Assembly (NCBI GenBank): GCA_016787625.1 | Contig: JAEUUD010000005.1 | Coordinates: 1 to 43,773 of the forward strand | From: Cyclobacteriaceae bacterium | GTDB lineage: Bacteria; Bacteroidota; Bacteroidia; Cytophagales; Cyclobacteriaceae | DNA length: 43,773 bases | Direction: 5' to 3' | Shown: one piece after another, positions 22,531-30,231 of the stretch | Numbering within the stretch: the first letter of the stretch is position 1 | Layout: each line of letters begins with the position of its first letter | Made by a program: the position numbers and the translations under genes | The notes under the pieces: generated by a model | Told to the model about the DNA's origin: nothing | The model's database searches: none | Seen by the model: only the letters and a program-made list of their open reading frames with translations

Positions 22531-22532
22531 TC

Positions 22533-22913
22533 TCAGGGATTCTTCTCGATGCAACCGAAATAAAAGGGATTCAGTTTTTGAATGTCCGCGTTGAACAGCT
22601 TGGTCGATACTGCAGGGTCGCCAAGGATTAGTTCGCGCGCCGCAGCGGAGCTCGCTGCTGAAAGAAAGATGATGCCCTTGTCGGCGTACCGGGCGCCAAA
22701 CTTGATGAGGCCCTGCTTTCGCCAGGCGCCGAGGTTGGCAGAGTGTTCCTTGAAATGAAGTTGTTCTCCTGGCTTCTTGGACAAGTCCCAGGATGGGCCT
22801 GTCGTATAGGTCACAATAAATAGCGTGTCGGTGGAAGTCGGAACAGTCGTAGCGGTCTGGCTGAAAGCGGTGGCTGAGATGATCATGAAGATCAGAATCA
22901 AAGTTGTTTTCAT
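22533..22913 (-). CDS. Exported YciI-like domain protein
   Basis: 126 aa from the ATG at 22913, chosen because it starts a signal peptide (MKTTLILIFMIISATAFSQ); the frame is open for 27 more codons upstream without signal character. The mature part, TLFIVTYTTGPSWDLSKKPGEQLHFKEHSANLGAWRKQGLIKFGARYADKGIIFLSA, looks like a YciI/DGPF-type ferredoxin-like fold, with the conserved histidine in the FKEHSANL helix. Function is unknown. It is transcribed from a separate unit upstream of marR, with 38 nt between them. Confidence 0.7.
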   Translation of the reverse strand: MKTTLILIFMIISATAFSQTATTVPTSTDTLFIVTYTTGPSWDLSKKPGEQLHFKEHSANLGAWRKQGLIKFGARYADKGIIFLSAASSAAARELILGDPAVSTKLFNADIQKLNPFYFGCIEKNP

Positions 22914-23035
22914 TTGGTAAAGGTTGGTCAGGTTTAGAACATGAATGTCGAACTCCGATGGACATCTTCTGTCACCCAGATTGTGGGTTTTCACGCGGTT
23001 GCGCTTCCGCGCTGAATGGTGTTACTTGAGCAGAA

Positions 23036-23662
23036 ATGAAATCCTTAGCCATTGTCCTGTTCGACGAAGTAGAGGTGCTTGATTTCGCCGGCCCGTTTGA
23101 GGTCTTCTCCGTCACAGGCAGGCGTAAGATCAGAGAACCTTATGAGGTATTCACCGTGGCGGAAAGGAAAACCGTGACAGCCAGGAATAATCTGGTGATT
23201 GCACCGACGTACACGCTCAGCGACTGCCCTTCCTGTTCGATGTTTCTCGTTCCCGGTGGCGGCGGCTTTCATGCGGACGGCACACCGTTCGGGAGCCGGC
23301 GTGAAATGCATAATCAAGTACTTCTCCATTGGATTCGTGATCGCGCAGCAAAAGCTGACCATGTTCTGTCGGTTTGCACCGGCGCGCTGATTTTGGCTAA
23401 AGCGGGGTTACTGGAAAATCTCGAGGCTACCACACACTTCCTCGCTGTGGATCAGCTTGCTTCCTTGTCAGGCAACATTCGTGTTTCAGGGGAAAAGCGC
23501 TGGGTTGACAACGGCAAGGTTATTCTCTCAGCGGGTGTTTCGGCTGGCATTGATATGTCGCTGCACATGGTTGAACGCCTCCAGGGCGTTGACATGGCCA
23601 ACGAAACAGCGAAGTATATGCAGTACGAGTATTGGGATCAGGGCAGGAAATCGGTTGAATAA
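23036..23662 (+). CDS. DJ-1/PfpI family protein (isonitrile hydratase/GlxA-N-terminal type)
   Basis: 208 aa. The class I glutamine-amidotransferase-like fold has the nucleophile elbow C114 (VLSVCTGALILAKAGLL), preceded by LVPGGGGFH. An acidic residue near the N-terminus (D16, VLDFAGPFEVF) corresponds to the catalytic Asp of isonitrile hydratases. The protein lacks the AraC DNA-binding domain of GlxA-type regulators, so it is an enzyme-type or stress protein rather than a transcription factor. It stands alone on the plus strand before the convergent tRNA-Val(TAC). Confidence 0.9.
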   Translation: MKSLAIVLFDEVEVLDFAGPFEVFSVTGRRKIREPYEVFTVAERKTVTARNNLVIAPTYTLSDCPSCSMFLVPGGGGFHADGTPFGSRREMHNQVLLHWIRDRAAKADHVLSVCTGALILAKAGLLENLEATTHFLAVDQLASLSGNIRVSGEKRWVDNGKVILSAGVSAGIDMSLHMVERLQGVDMANETAKYMQYEYWDQGRKSVE

Positions 23663-23689
23663 AAAAGCCCCGGAAATTTCCGAGGCTTT
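23661..23689 (-). terminator. Intrinsic terminator of tRNA-Val(TAC)
   Basis: On the minus strand the hairpin arms AAAGCC and GGCTTT enclose a second pairing, CGGAAA with TTTCCG, and end in a run of six T. It sits 2 nt after the tRNA 3' end and just past the convergent DJ-1 stop. Confidence 0.8.
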
Positions 23690-23690
23690 G

Positions 23691-23765
23691 TGGGAGCTGA
23701 GGGGTTCGAACCCCCGACCCTCTGCTTGTAAGGCAGATGCTCTGAACCAGCTGAGCTAAGCTCCC
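23691..23765 (-). tRNA. tRNA-Val (anticodon TAC)
   Basis: 75-nt cloverleaf. Acceptor GGGAGCT/AGCTCCC, discriminator A, CCA not encoded. D-stem GCTC/GAGC; anticodon stem TCTGC/GCAGA with loop CTTACAA, giving anticodon TAC (valine, GTA/GTG and others). T-stem GGGGG/CCCTC (one wobble pair) with loop TTCGAAC. It has its own promoter (23778-23808) and terminator (23661-23689). Confidence 0.96.
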
Positions 23766-23777
23766 TTTTTGGGATTG

Positions 23778-23808
23778 CAAAAGTAGTACAGTTTTTGATT
23801 TGTACAAG
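23778..23808 (-). promoter_or_regulatory. Predicted promoter of tRNA-Val(TAC)
   Basis: The minus strand has TACTTTTG at 23785-23778 (perfect -7 box) and CTTG at 23808-23805 (one mismatch to -33 TTTG), with a 19-nt spacer. The -7 box ends 12 nt before the tRNA 5' end. Confidence 0.65.
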
Positions 23809-23846
23809 AATCGATCACGGCGGTCGTTTAAACCCTGTCAAACTCA

Positions 23847-23854
23847 TAATTTTG
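23847..23854 (+). promoter_or_regulatory. Predicted -7 box (TAATTTTG) of the AsmA-like gene
   Basis: Perfect TAnnTTTG, 17 nt before the TTG start at 23872, which supports the use of this non-ATG start. Confidence 0.55.
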
Positions 23855-23871
23855 CATAACCCAGCACCCTT

Positions 23872-26355
23872 TTGAAGGCCCTCAGGAAAACAATCGTTTA
23901 TCTGTTTGCTTTTACGCTCCTTCTCATCGTCGGTGCTGTCGCTTCCCTGTTTCTATTCAAAGACCGCATCATTCAGCAGTTTATACGAGAAGCCAACAAA
24001 AACCTTGGTACACCCATCAGCATCGGCAAAATCGATGTTTCTGCCCTCGATGACTTCCCCAACCTGGCCATCGTCTGTACCGATGTGTACATCGAAGACA
24101 GCCACACCGGCAAGTACCCGCTCCTGACCGCCAAGAAAGTCTCTTTCACCCTCAACCCCGTTGACGTCTGGCAAGGGCGATACATCGTGCAGGGGCTCCG
24201 TATCGAGGACAGTGAAACCAACCTCCGCATCGACAAAGACGGCGAAAACAACTACACCATCGTCCGCTATACCGACGACTCCGTCGATGCGGGCGGCGTC
24301 TCGTTCAACCTGCAGAACGTGCGGCTCCTGAAATCGACGGTTAATTATCATGACCAGTCTGTCATTCAGCACCACGCTTTCTTCAGCAATGACCTGACAG
24401 CAACAATCATCGCCAGCGACAACCAATATCATATCAAGACCAAAGGGGATATCACCATCCGGCAAATCGGTGTGGGAAAATCGGTCTTCTTCAAAGACAA
24501 AGCGTTTGATGTTTCGGCTGATCTCGACTATAACGACGAAGAAAAATCCATGCTCTTCAAGCCAACCACACTGACCATTGGCGGTGATGCATTTGATGTC
24601 AGCGGGTCATATTTGTTCAAAGATGAAAACCTGATGGATCTTCATGTGGTGGGTAAAGAAACCGATCTTCAATTCCTGCTCGAGCTGTTTCCTGAAGACA
24701 TTCATCGACGGTTTGAAAAATACGAGAGCAAGGGCGAAGTATATTTTGATGCCCGGCTCAAGGGTGAAATCAGCAGACGGAAGGATCCCTTTCTTACGGT
24801 GGCTTTTGGCTTCCGCAATGTTACCCTCGTCCATCCCGGTTCTAAATCCAATCTTGAGGAAGTTCACCTGCAGGGGACGTTCTCTACGCCATCGTTGTCT
24901 AAGTATTCGCAAGCTGCACTTTCTCTGGAGAACATTTCCGCATCACTCAATGGTACACCCTTCAAAGGCAATTTCAACCTTAGGAATTTCGATGATCCTT
25001 TTGTCACCATGGACTTCGAAGGTGAGCAACGCGCTGAAGACATCCTGAATTTCTATCCCGTCAACGGAATACACGAATTGAAAGGCATGGTGAAAGCCAA
25101 GGTGTCAATGAGCGGTCAGATCGCTTTACTTAAAAACAGGACAACGGCCCAGCAAGTACGTACGGAAGGAACCGTGGAACTGAAGGACATGGACATGACC
25201 ATCGGCAAAAGGAACCTTCACTTTGAAGGCCTCAACGGGACACTTCAGTTCAACAACAACGATCTGGCCATGAGCGACCTCCGGGGTAAGTTCGAGCGCA
25301 GCGACTTCCGGCTTAACGGATTCTTCAAGAACATTGTCACATACATCATCTTTGATAATCAGCCCATCGGGATTGAAGCTGACTTGTCGTCACGCTTTCT
25401 CGATGTTGACCGGCTCTTTGAAATCGGTTTCAGTGAGTCGGAGAAAGGGCCTTATGCCTTCTCCATTTCTCCGGCCGTCAACCTGAATTTCAACTGCTCC
25501 ATCGACTCACTGAACTTCAAGCGTTTTCATGCCATCGATGTGAAGGGTGACCTGCTTGTGAAAGGACAGGTCGCCGTTTCCCGCAGCATCAAGCTAAAAG
25601 CGATGGGAGGGTCCATTGACCTCTCAGGTATTGTGGACGCCAAGAATCCAAAAGCGATCGACCTGATCACATCTGCAACGCTGCAGGGCATTTACGTTGA
25701 CTCGCTGTTTTACGTGTTCGACAATTTCCGTCAGGACTTCATAGCCTACAACCACCTGAAAGGTCAGGCTGACGCATTCATCAACCTGGAAGCGACGCTC
25801 CAGGAAGGTTTGCGCATTTTTCCGGAAACACTGATCGCTGATGTCAATACAACCATTCGTAAAGGTGAGATCAACAATTTTGAACCGCTCCGCAAACTCA
25901 ACAAGTACCTCGACGATGACGGGTTGAACAAGCTTCGCTTTGCTGAATTGAAAAATGACATTCACATCGAGAATAAAACCGTATACATTCCGCAAATGGA
26001 TATCCGCAGCAATGTGACCACCCTGATGTTGAGTGGAACACATTCATTCGATCAAAATATCGATTATCGCGTCGTGGCCCCCTTGCGCAATAAAAAGAAA
26101 ATTGATCCGGATGAAGCCTTCGGAGCCGTGGAGGATGATTTGCAAGGGCGCTCGAAGGTTTATCTGAAAATCACAGGCACTACGGACAACTACAAAGTGG
26201 CGTACGATCAGGTGGCTGTCAGGAAAAAGATCGGTAACGACCTGAAGAAAGAAGTGCAGGAGTTAAAGGACGCATTCAGGCTGAAAGGAAAAAAGAAGAA
26301 AAAGGAGCTTGAGCTGCAGAAAGACGACTACTTCGACTTCGACACTGACCATTGA
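23872..26355 (+). CDS. AsmA-like family protein (large periplasmic, membrane-anchored)
   Basis: 827 aa from a TTG start; no in-frame ATG precedes the membrane helix and a promoter box supports it. One N-terminal anchor helix (about 7-28: IVYLFAFTLLLIVGAVASLFLF) is followed by the AsmA motif NKNLGTPISIGKIDVSALDDFPNLAIVCTDVYIED. Long repetitive beta-strand segments then run to an AsmA C-terminal block (LRKLNKYLDDDGLNKLRFAELKNDIHIENKTVYIP). The tail is strongly basic (KGKKKKKELELQ) and then acidic. AsmA-like proteins are thought to bridge the envelope and move phospholipids; here that is inference from family. The UbiA gene follows 39 nt later with its own promoter. Confidence 0.88.
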   Translation: MKALRKTIVYLFAFTLLLIVGAVASLFLFKDRIIQQFIREANKNLGTPISIGKIDVSALDDFPNLAIVCTDVYIEDSHTGKYPLLTAKKVSFTLNPVDVWQGRYIVQGLRIEDSETNLRIDKDGENNYTIVRYTDDSVDAGGVSFNLQNVRLLKSTVNYHDQSVIQHHAFFSNDLTATIIASDNQYHIKTKGDITIRQIGVGKSVFFKDKAFDVSADLDYNDEEKSMLFKPTTLTIGGDAFDVSGSYLFKDENLMDLHVVGKETDLQFLLELFPEDIHRRFEKYESKGEVYFDARLKGEISRRKDPFLTVAFGFRNVTLVHPGSKSNLEEVHLQGTFSTPSLSKYSQAALSLENISASLNGTPFKGNFNLRNFDDPFVTMDFEGEQRAEDILNFYPVNGIHELKGMVKAKVSMSGQIALLKNRTTAQQVRTEGTVELKDMDMTIGKRNLHFEGLNGTLQFNNNDLAMSDLRGKFERSDFRLNGFFKNIVTYIIFDNQPIGIEADLSSRFLDVDRLFEIGFSESEKGPYAFSISPAVNLNFNCSIDSLNFKRFHAIDVKGDLLVKGQVAVSRSIKLKAMGGSIDLSGIVDAKNPKAIDLITSATLQGIYVDSLFYVFDNFRQDFIAYNHLKGQADAFINLEATLQEGLRIFPETLIADVNTTIRKGEINNFEPLRKLNKYLDDDGLNKLRFAELKNDIHIENKTVYIPQMDIRSNVTTLMLSGTHSFDQNIDYRVVAPLRNKKKIDPDEAFGAVEDDLQGRSKVYLKITGTTDNYKVAYDQVAVRKKIGNDLKKEVQELKDAFRLKGKKKKKELELQKDDYFDFDTDH

Positions 26356-26381
26356 CGGACTGACAATCCGCCTTGCTTCAC

Positions 26382-26389
26382 TATTTTTG
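26382..26389 (+). promoter_or_regulatory. Predicted -7 box (TATTTTTG) directly before the UbiA-type gene
   Basis: Perfect TAnnTTTG ending 5 nt before the ATG at 26395. Transcription would start at or near the ATG, so a leaderless mRNA is predicted. Confidence 0.5.
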
Positions 26390-26394
26390 CTTCC

Positions 26395-27228
26395 ATGGTA
26401 CCCTTGCAGGCGCTGGTCCGGCTCACAAGAATCTGGAATCTGATGATCATTGCGCTGGCGCAATATGCGGCGGCAAGCCTTCTTATTTCACCCGACACCT
26501 GGAAGGATCCGCGACTTGCCCTGCTGGTGCTCTCTACCGTGATCATTGCCGCGGGTGGGTACAGCATCAACGACTACTATGACATCAAGATTGACCTGAT
26601 CAATAAGCCAGACCGGGTGATCGTCGGGAAGATCCTGTCAAGACGGTTTGTGTTATTGCTACACACCGTCTGCTCCGTGTCCGGGGTGATGATCGGCTTT
26701 GTTCTGGATTGGCGAATTGGTATCGTCAATTTTCTCTCGGCCTTTTTTCTCTGGTGGTACTCCAATGCCCTGAAGCGACTTCCCTTCTCCGGCAATTTCA
26801 TCGTAGCGTTGTTGACAGGGATGGCCGTGATCGTCGTCAACATGTTGTATCCTCCCATGGTGGCTGTTGCCTGGGTTTACGCCCTCTTTGCCTTTTTCAT
26901 GACCCTCATCCGCGAAATCATCAAGGATATGGAAGACCTGAAGGGTGACGACACCTTTGGATGCAAAACCCTCCCGATCATCTGGGGCATCAGGGGTTCA
27001 AAGCTCTTTGTCTATCTGCTCCTGGTCATCTTTTTTCTTGCGGTCATTGCGATTCATATGTGGGTCAAGCAACTGCCTGTACCTTATTTTCTTGGATGTC
27101 TCTTCCTTCCCATGGGCATCATGATTGCCTGGTTGATCCGCGCAGACACAAAAAAGGACTTTCATCTGCTCAGCCAGTTCTGTAAAATCATTATGCTGGT
27201 TGGGATTTTCAGTATGGCCTTCGTTTGA
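26395..27228 (+). CDS. UbiA-family prenyltransferase (geranylgeranylglycerol-phosphate geranylgeranyltransferase-like)
   Basis: 277-aa integral membrane prenyltransferase with about eight to nine helices. The two aspartate motifs that bind the Mg-prenyl diphosphate are NDYYDIKID (about residues 60-70) and KDMEDLKGD (about 180-190). The Bacteroidota proteins of this type are usually named after the archaeal-type geranylgeranylglycerol-phosphate enzyme. The actual acceptor (glycerol phosphate lipid, quinone head group or other) cannot be told from sequence. It follows the AsmA-like gene, and its stop region overlaps the purN upstream frame. Confidence 0.85.
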   Translation: MVPLQALVRLTRIWNLMIIALAQYAAASLLISPDTWKDPRLALLVLSTVIIAAGGYSINDYYDIKIDLINKPDRVIVGKILSRRFVLLLHTVCSVSGVMIGFVLDWRIGIVNFLSAFFLWWYSNALKRLPFSGNFIVALLTGMAVIVVNMLYPPMVAVAWVYALFAFFMTLIREIIKDMEDLKGDDTFGCKTLPIIWGIRGSKLFVYLLLVIFFLAVIAIHMWVKQLPVPYFLGCLFLPMGIMIAWLIRADTKKDFHLLSQFCKIIMLVGIFSMAFV

Positions 27229-27242
27229 TTTATTTTGCTGCC

Positions 27243-27818
27243 GTGAGTAATCGTCGTCTTGCCGTATTTGCTTCAGGCAATGGAACCAATGCCGAAGCGA
27301 TCATGAAGCATTTTCAGCATCATTCGGAAATCATTGTGGGCCTCGTGCTGAGCAACAATCCTCATGCTGGCGTATTGGAAAGGGCAAAGAAGTTTGATGT
27401 ATCAACCCGGGTTTTCAACCGTGAACAATTCCGGGAAGGAAAAGACGTCATGGCTTCTCTCGAGGATCAGCAAATTACACATGTGATTCTCGCCGGTTTC
27501 CTTTGGTTGATTCCACCTTACCTGATCGAAGCATACCCTGGACATATCATCAATATTCACCCTTCTCTGCTCCCGCAGTTTGGTGGCAAAGGAATGTATG
27601 GGCAAAAGGTACACGAAGCCGTCAAGGCATCAGGAGAAAAGCAGACAGGCATCACCATTCACCTGGTCAATGAACGATTTGATGAAGGTAAAATCATTTT
27701 CCAGGCGGCCTGCGCCATCGACGCAGAAGACACTGTGGATACCATTGCAGAAAAAGTGCACCAGTTGGAACACCGGCATTTTCCTGCCGTGATTGAAGAA
27801 TGGGTTACTAAGGCTTAG
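27243..27818 (+). CDS. purN: Phosphoribosylglycinamide formyltransferase
   Basis: PurN transfers a formyl group from 10-formyl-THF to GAR, step three of purine synthesis. I chose the GTG at 27243 (191 aa) because the family starts right at RRLAVFASGNGTNAEAI; the open frame also contains a TTG at 27225 overlapping the UbiA stop. Motifs: phosphate-binding FASGNGTN, the catalytic block INIHPSLLPQFGGKGMYG, and the catalytic Asp in VNERFDEGKIIFQ. It ends 11 nt inside the convergent thioesterase gene. purH, a later step in the same pathway, is at 41-42.7 kb but is not linked. Confidence 0.94.
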   Translation: MSNRRLAVFASGNGTNAEAIMKHFQHHSEIIVGLVLSNNPHAGVLERAKKFDVSTRVFNREQFREGKDVMASLEDQQITHVILAGFLWLIPPYLIEAYPGHIINIHPSLLPQFGGKGMYGQKVHEAVKASGEKQTGITIHLVNERFDEGKIIFQAACAIDAEDTVDTIAEKVHQLEHRHFPAVIEEWVTKA

Positions 27819-28263
27819 TGGGCTTCGGCTCCAGCCACTGAAAATCCTCTGACTTGGGGAAATCATCAAATACCAACCGGATTCTGTCATTCGGCACAGC
27901 CAGCTTTCTTTTGATGATATCCATCCAGGCGCCGTCCAGATTGATTACCGCCGACAAAGTCCCATCATCCTTGAAAAACCGGTGACGGATGCTCCAGCGC
28001 GAAAAGTCACGCATCGATTTTGTCACCTCCACATCGACGGTAATCCTGTCCTCAAACTTTATCTCTCTCTTGAACAAAGCTTCTTCGCGAAAAAGAATAG
28101 GGCCGATATGCATTTCTTCAAAGGTCAGGTTGGTAAGTCCGTGATCTGAAAAACATGCAATGCGCACAGTGGCCGCGTAATCATAGTAGGCCGAATGCCG
28201 CAAGTGCCTGTTCTGGTCTATGTCAGACCAGCGTACCTGAATGGGAAGCGCAAATTTCTCCAT
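27808..28263 (-). CDS. Acyl-CoA thioesterase, hotdog fold (4HBT/YbgC type)
   Basis: 151 aa. The catalytic D16 lies in VRWSDIDQNRHLRHSAYYDYAATVR, the 4-hydroxybenzoyl-CoA-thioesterase signature (D followed by N/H and a tyrosine-rich helix). The sheet strands LFKREIKFEDRITVDVEVTKSMRDFSRWSIRHRFFK follow. It could be a YbgC-type thioesterase for short acyl-CoAs or a FadM-like enzyme. It converges on purN with an 11-nt overlap and is divergent from the bile-acid symporter-like gene. Confidence 0.87.
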   Translation of the reverse strand: MEKFALPIQVRWSDIDQNRHLRHSAYYDYAATVRIACFSDHGLTNLTFEEMHIGPILFREEALFKREIKFEDRITVDVEVTKSMRDFSRWSIRHRFFKDDGTLSAVINLDGAWMDIIKRKLAVPNDRIRLVFDDFPKSEDFQWLEPKPTKP

Positions 28264-28305
28264 ACTGAATTCCTGCCAAGATAACTTTTTTACTACCTTT
28301 TACGG

Positions 28306-29157
28306 ATGCAGGCATCCATTCTTACCACCGTCATCATGCCCGTGGCCCTGGGCGTCATCATGCTGGGCCTTGGCCTTTCCCTCACGCTGGAAGATTTCAA
28401 GCGCGTGGCCTTGTATCCCAAGGCAGTGACGATCGCTTTGACGTGCCAGATGATCCTGCTGCCACTGCTTTGCTTTTTCCTGACCATTGTCTTCGGCATG
28501 TCGCCTGTACTCGCTGTCGGGCTCATGCTCCTCTCGGCATCCCCCGGTGGCGCCACTGCCAATCTCTATAGCCATTTGTCCAAAGGAGATGTGGCATTGA
28601 ACATCACCCTGACTGCCGTCAACAGTCTCCTCACACTGTTTACCCTTCCATTCATTGTCAATTTATCGATGGAGTACTTCATGGATGAGGGTCAATATCT
28701 CCCCATGCAGTTCAAGAAAGTCATTGAGGTATTTGCCATCGTTCTTGTGCCTGTGACGATTGGCATGATCATACGGTCAAAGATGCCTGGCTTTGCAAGT
28801 CGAATGGATAAACCTGTAAAGATTTTATCTGCACTTTTTCTCGCATTGGTGATCGCGGCCATCACCTACAACGAACGGGCAACATTGGGGCTTTACATCA
28901 ATGAACTGGGTGCTCCGGTATTGTTCTTCAATATCTTGAGCATGGCCACCGGCTACTTTGTTCCACAATTGTTTCGTGTGGAGAAACGTCAGGCCATCGC
29001 TATTGGTATGGAGATTGGATTACACAATGGCACCCTGGCCATCTACATCGCTTTGAATGTCATGCACAATCCTTCAATGGCCATGCCATCAGGCATGTAT
29101 GGATTGCTCATGTTCTTTACGGCAGCGGTGTTCGGGTTCCTGGTCAGTCGGAAATGA
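28306..29157 (+). CDS. Bile acid:sodium symporter family protein (SBF)
   Basis: 283-aa membrane protein with nine to ten predicted helices. Family stretches: ALGVIMLGLGLSLTLEDFKRV near the N-terminus, MLLSASPGGATANLYSHLSKGDVALNITLTAVNSLLTLFTLP in the first half, and IGMEIGLHNGTLAIYIAL in the second half, the two crossover/sodium-binding regions of the SBF fold. True substrates in free-living bacteria are mostly organic anions rather than bile acids. It stands alone; a near-consensus TACCTTTT precedes the ATG by a few bases. Confidence 0.92.
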   Translation: MQASILTTVIMPVALGVIMLGLGLSLTLEDFKRVALYPKAVTIALTCQMILLPLLCFFLTIVFGMSPVLAVGLMLLSASPGGATANLYSHLSKGDVALNITLTAVNSLLTLFTLPFIVNLSMEYFMDEGQYLPMQFKKVIEVFAIVLVPVTIGMIIRSKMPGFASRMDKPVKILSALFLALVIAAITYNERATLGLYINELGAPVLFFNILSMATGYFVPQLFRVEKRQAIAIGMEIGLHNGTLAIYIALNVMHNPSMAMPSGMYGLLMFFTAAVFGFLVSRK

Positions 29158-29346
29158 ACTCATTCTGAACAATTTCCACGATTGTACCGCCATTGACATG
29201 GCACCCTCACCTTGATGAACAGGTCCCGATCTTGTTCACCGTACAAAGCCCCATTGGATTATCCTGACTTATTACTTCCAGGCAGTAGGCCATAATCCTA
29301 CATCAATAATTTCGATGTAAAAGAGTCCATGCTTCATGCGACAGAT

Positions 29347-29838
29347 ATGTCAACTTATTCTAAAATCTATATTCAGGTCGTGTTTGCTGTCAGGGGGAGA
29401 CAGAGTTTAATCATGCCGTCCTGGGAAGTATTGCTCCACAAGTACATCACAGGTACGGTACAGAGAATGGAGCAAAAAATGATTGCCATCAATGGCACAT
29501 CCAATCACATTCATTTTTTTATTGGAATGAAGCCCTCCTGTTGCCTTTCGGATTTGGTTAGAGAGGTCAAGAAGTCTTCAAACAAATTCATCAATGAAAG
29601 TCGCATTACACCCTTTCCGTTCAGGTGGCAAGAAGGATTTGGGGCATTCTCATACCATGAAAGGGATATTTCCAGAATTGCTTCTTATATCCAAAATCAG
29701 AAAGAGCATCACAAAAAAATAACGTTCAAGGATGAATACAGTTCCTTACTGAAGGAATTTGACATAGGCTACGAAATGCCATACTTCAATCAATGGTTTG
29801 AACATGTAGTACCAGAGGATCATGAGGGTAGAATTTGA
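29347..29838 (+). CDS. HUH/Y1 single-domain transposase (IS200/IS605 TnpA superfamily, RAYT-like)
   Basis: 163 aa from the ATG at 29347 (MSTYSKIYIQVVFAVRGRQ), the usual family start; an in-frame ATG at 29329 would add six residues. The metal-binding HUH motif is H54-I-H56 (SNHIHFFIG) and the catalytic tyrosine is Y114 (ISRIASYIQNQKEHH). TnpA enzymes cut and join single-stranded DNA at hairpins. No TnpB and no second copy are in the window. Four short hairpins with 3-nt loops follow at 29890-30047, so this is probably a domesticated REP-associated tyrosine transposase rather than an active insertion sequence. The frame is intact. Confidence 0.9.
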   Translation: MSTYSKIYIQVVFAVRGRQSLIMPSWEVLLHKYITGTVQRMEQKMIAINGTSNHIHFFIGMKPSCCLSDLVREVKKSSNKFINESRITPFPFRWQEGFGAFSYHERDISRIASYIQNQKEHHKKITFKDEYSSLLKEFDIGYEMPYFNQWFEHVVPEDHEGRI

Positions 29839-29889
29839 TCAGGTTCAGCGATAATCCCAATGATCAGAATTCTGACTTGATTGCTGTGC

Positions 29890-30047
29890 GATGCCTCCGG
29901 CATCGAATCAAATTGTTTCCCACCACCTTTCTACAAAGGCGGCATCCCTTCGGGATGCGCTTGCTCATTTAGTTACGGGTCCTGATGCCGAAGGCATCAC
30001 ATCTTTGAAGAAAAGGGTAAATCATCAATCCGACCCCGAAGGGGTCG
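29890..30047. repeat. REP-like hairpin array (four palindromes) next to the Y1 transposase
   Basis: Four perfect hairpins with 3-nt loops: 29890-29904 (GATGCC, loop TCC), 29942-29958 (GCATCCC, loop TTC), 29983-29999 (TGATGCC, loop GAA) and 30031-30047 (CGACCCC, loop GAA). A weaker CCTTT/AAAGG hairpin lies at 29926-29939. TTC and GAA loops are reverse complements, so the array contains units in both orientations. It sits 51 nt after the transposase stop. No protein gene is credible here. Confidence 0.75.
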
Positions 30048-30079
30048 CACAAATCCACACTTTCCATTTAAGTTAGAAT

Positions 30080-30226
30080 CTACTCAATGGCGTTGATGGT
30101 CACCCAATAGCGGTATGCCACAATCGCCTTCTGTGTTTTGGTGAGCCTGGTGAGATCCTTCTTACTCATCCTGGGCAATATCATCCGGTTGATAAACGCC
30201 AATACCTGAAACATTGTCTTTTTCAT
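30080..30226 (-). CDS. Small basic protein of 48 aa, function unknown
   Basis: An ORF of 49 codons reads MKKTMFQVLAFINRMILPRM, then SKKDLTRLTKTQKAIVAYRYWVTINAIE, stop TAG. It starts 6 nt after the hmgA stop on the same strand, so it would be translated from the hmgA mRNA. It is rich in Lys and Arg, with an aromatic YRYW patch near the C-terminus. From memory, Bacteroidota genomes carry similar short proteins, sometimes misnamed SsrA-binding protein, but I cannot verify this here. There is no signal peptide or metal motif. It is a plausible real gene because of the operon-like spacing and protein-like composition. Confidence 0.65.
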   Translation of the reverse strand: MKKTMFQVLAFINRMILPRMSKKDLTRLTKTQKAIVAYRYWVTINAIE

Positions 30227-30231
30227 AGGGT

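Noticed and set aside
22504-22965. 153-codon minus-strand ORF overlapping the YciI-like gene
   Set aside because: Frame-shifted shadow: low-complexity Arg/His/Ser-rich product, while the other frame has a signal peptide and a YciI-like domain.
29158-29346. Left end of an active IS200/IS605 element
   Set aside because: Two small inverted repeats (29216-29238 and 29299-29319) were seen, but no matching right end, target site or second copy can be shown.
29891-30076. 61-codon plus-strand ORF after the transposase
   Set aside because: It is read through the REP-like hairpins; the composition is explained by the palindromes.
30080-30226. SsrA-binding protein SmpB
   Set aside because: The 48-aa product is far too short for SmpB (about 150 aa) and lacks its motifs, even if similar small proteins carry that name.
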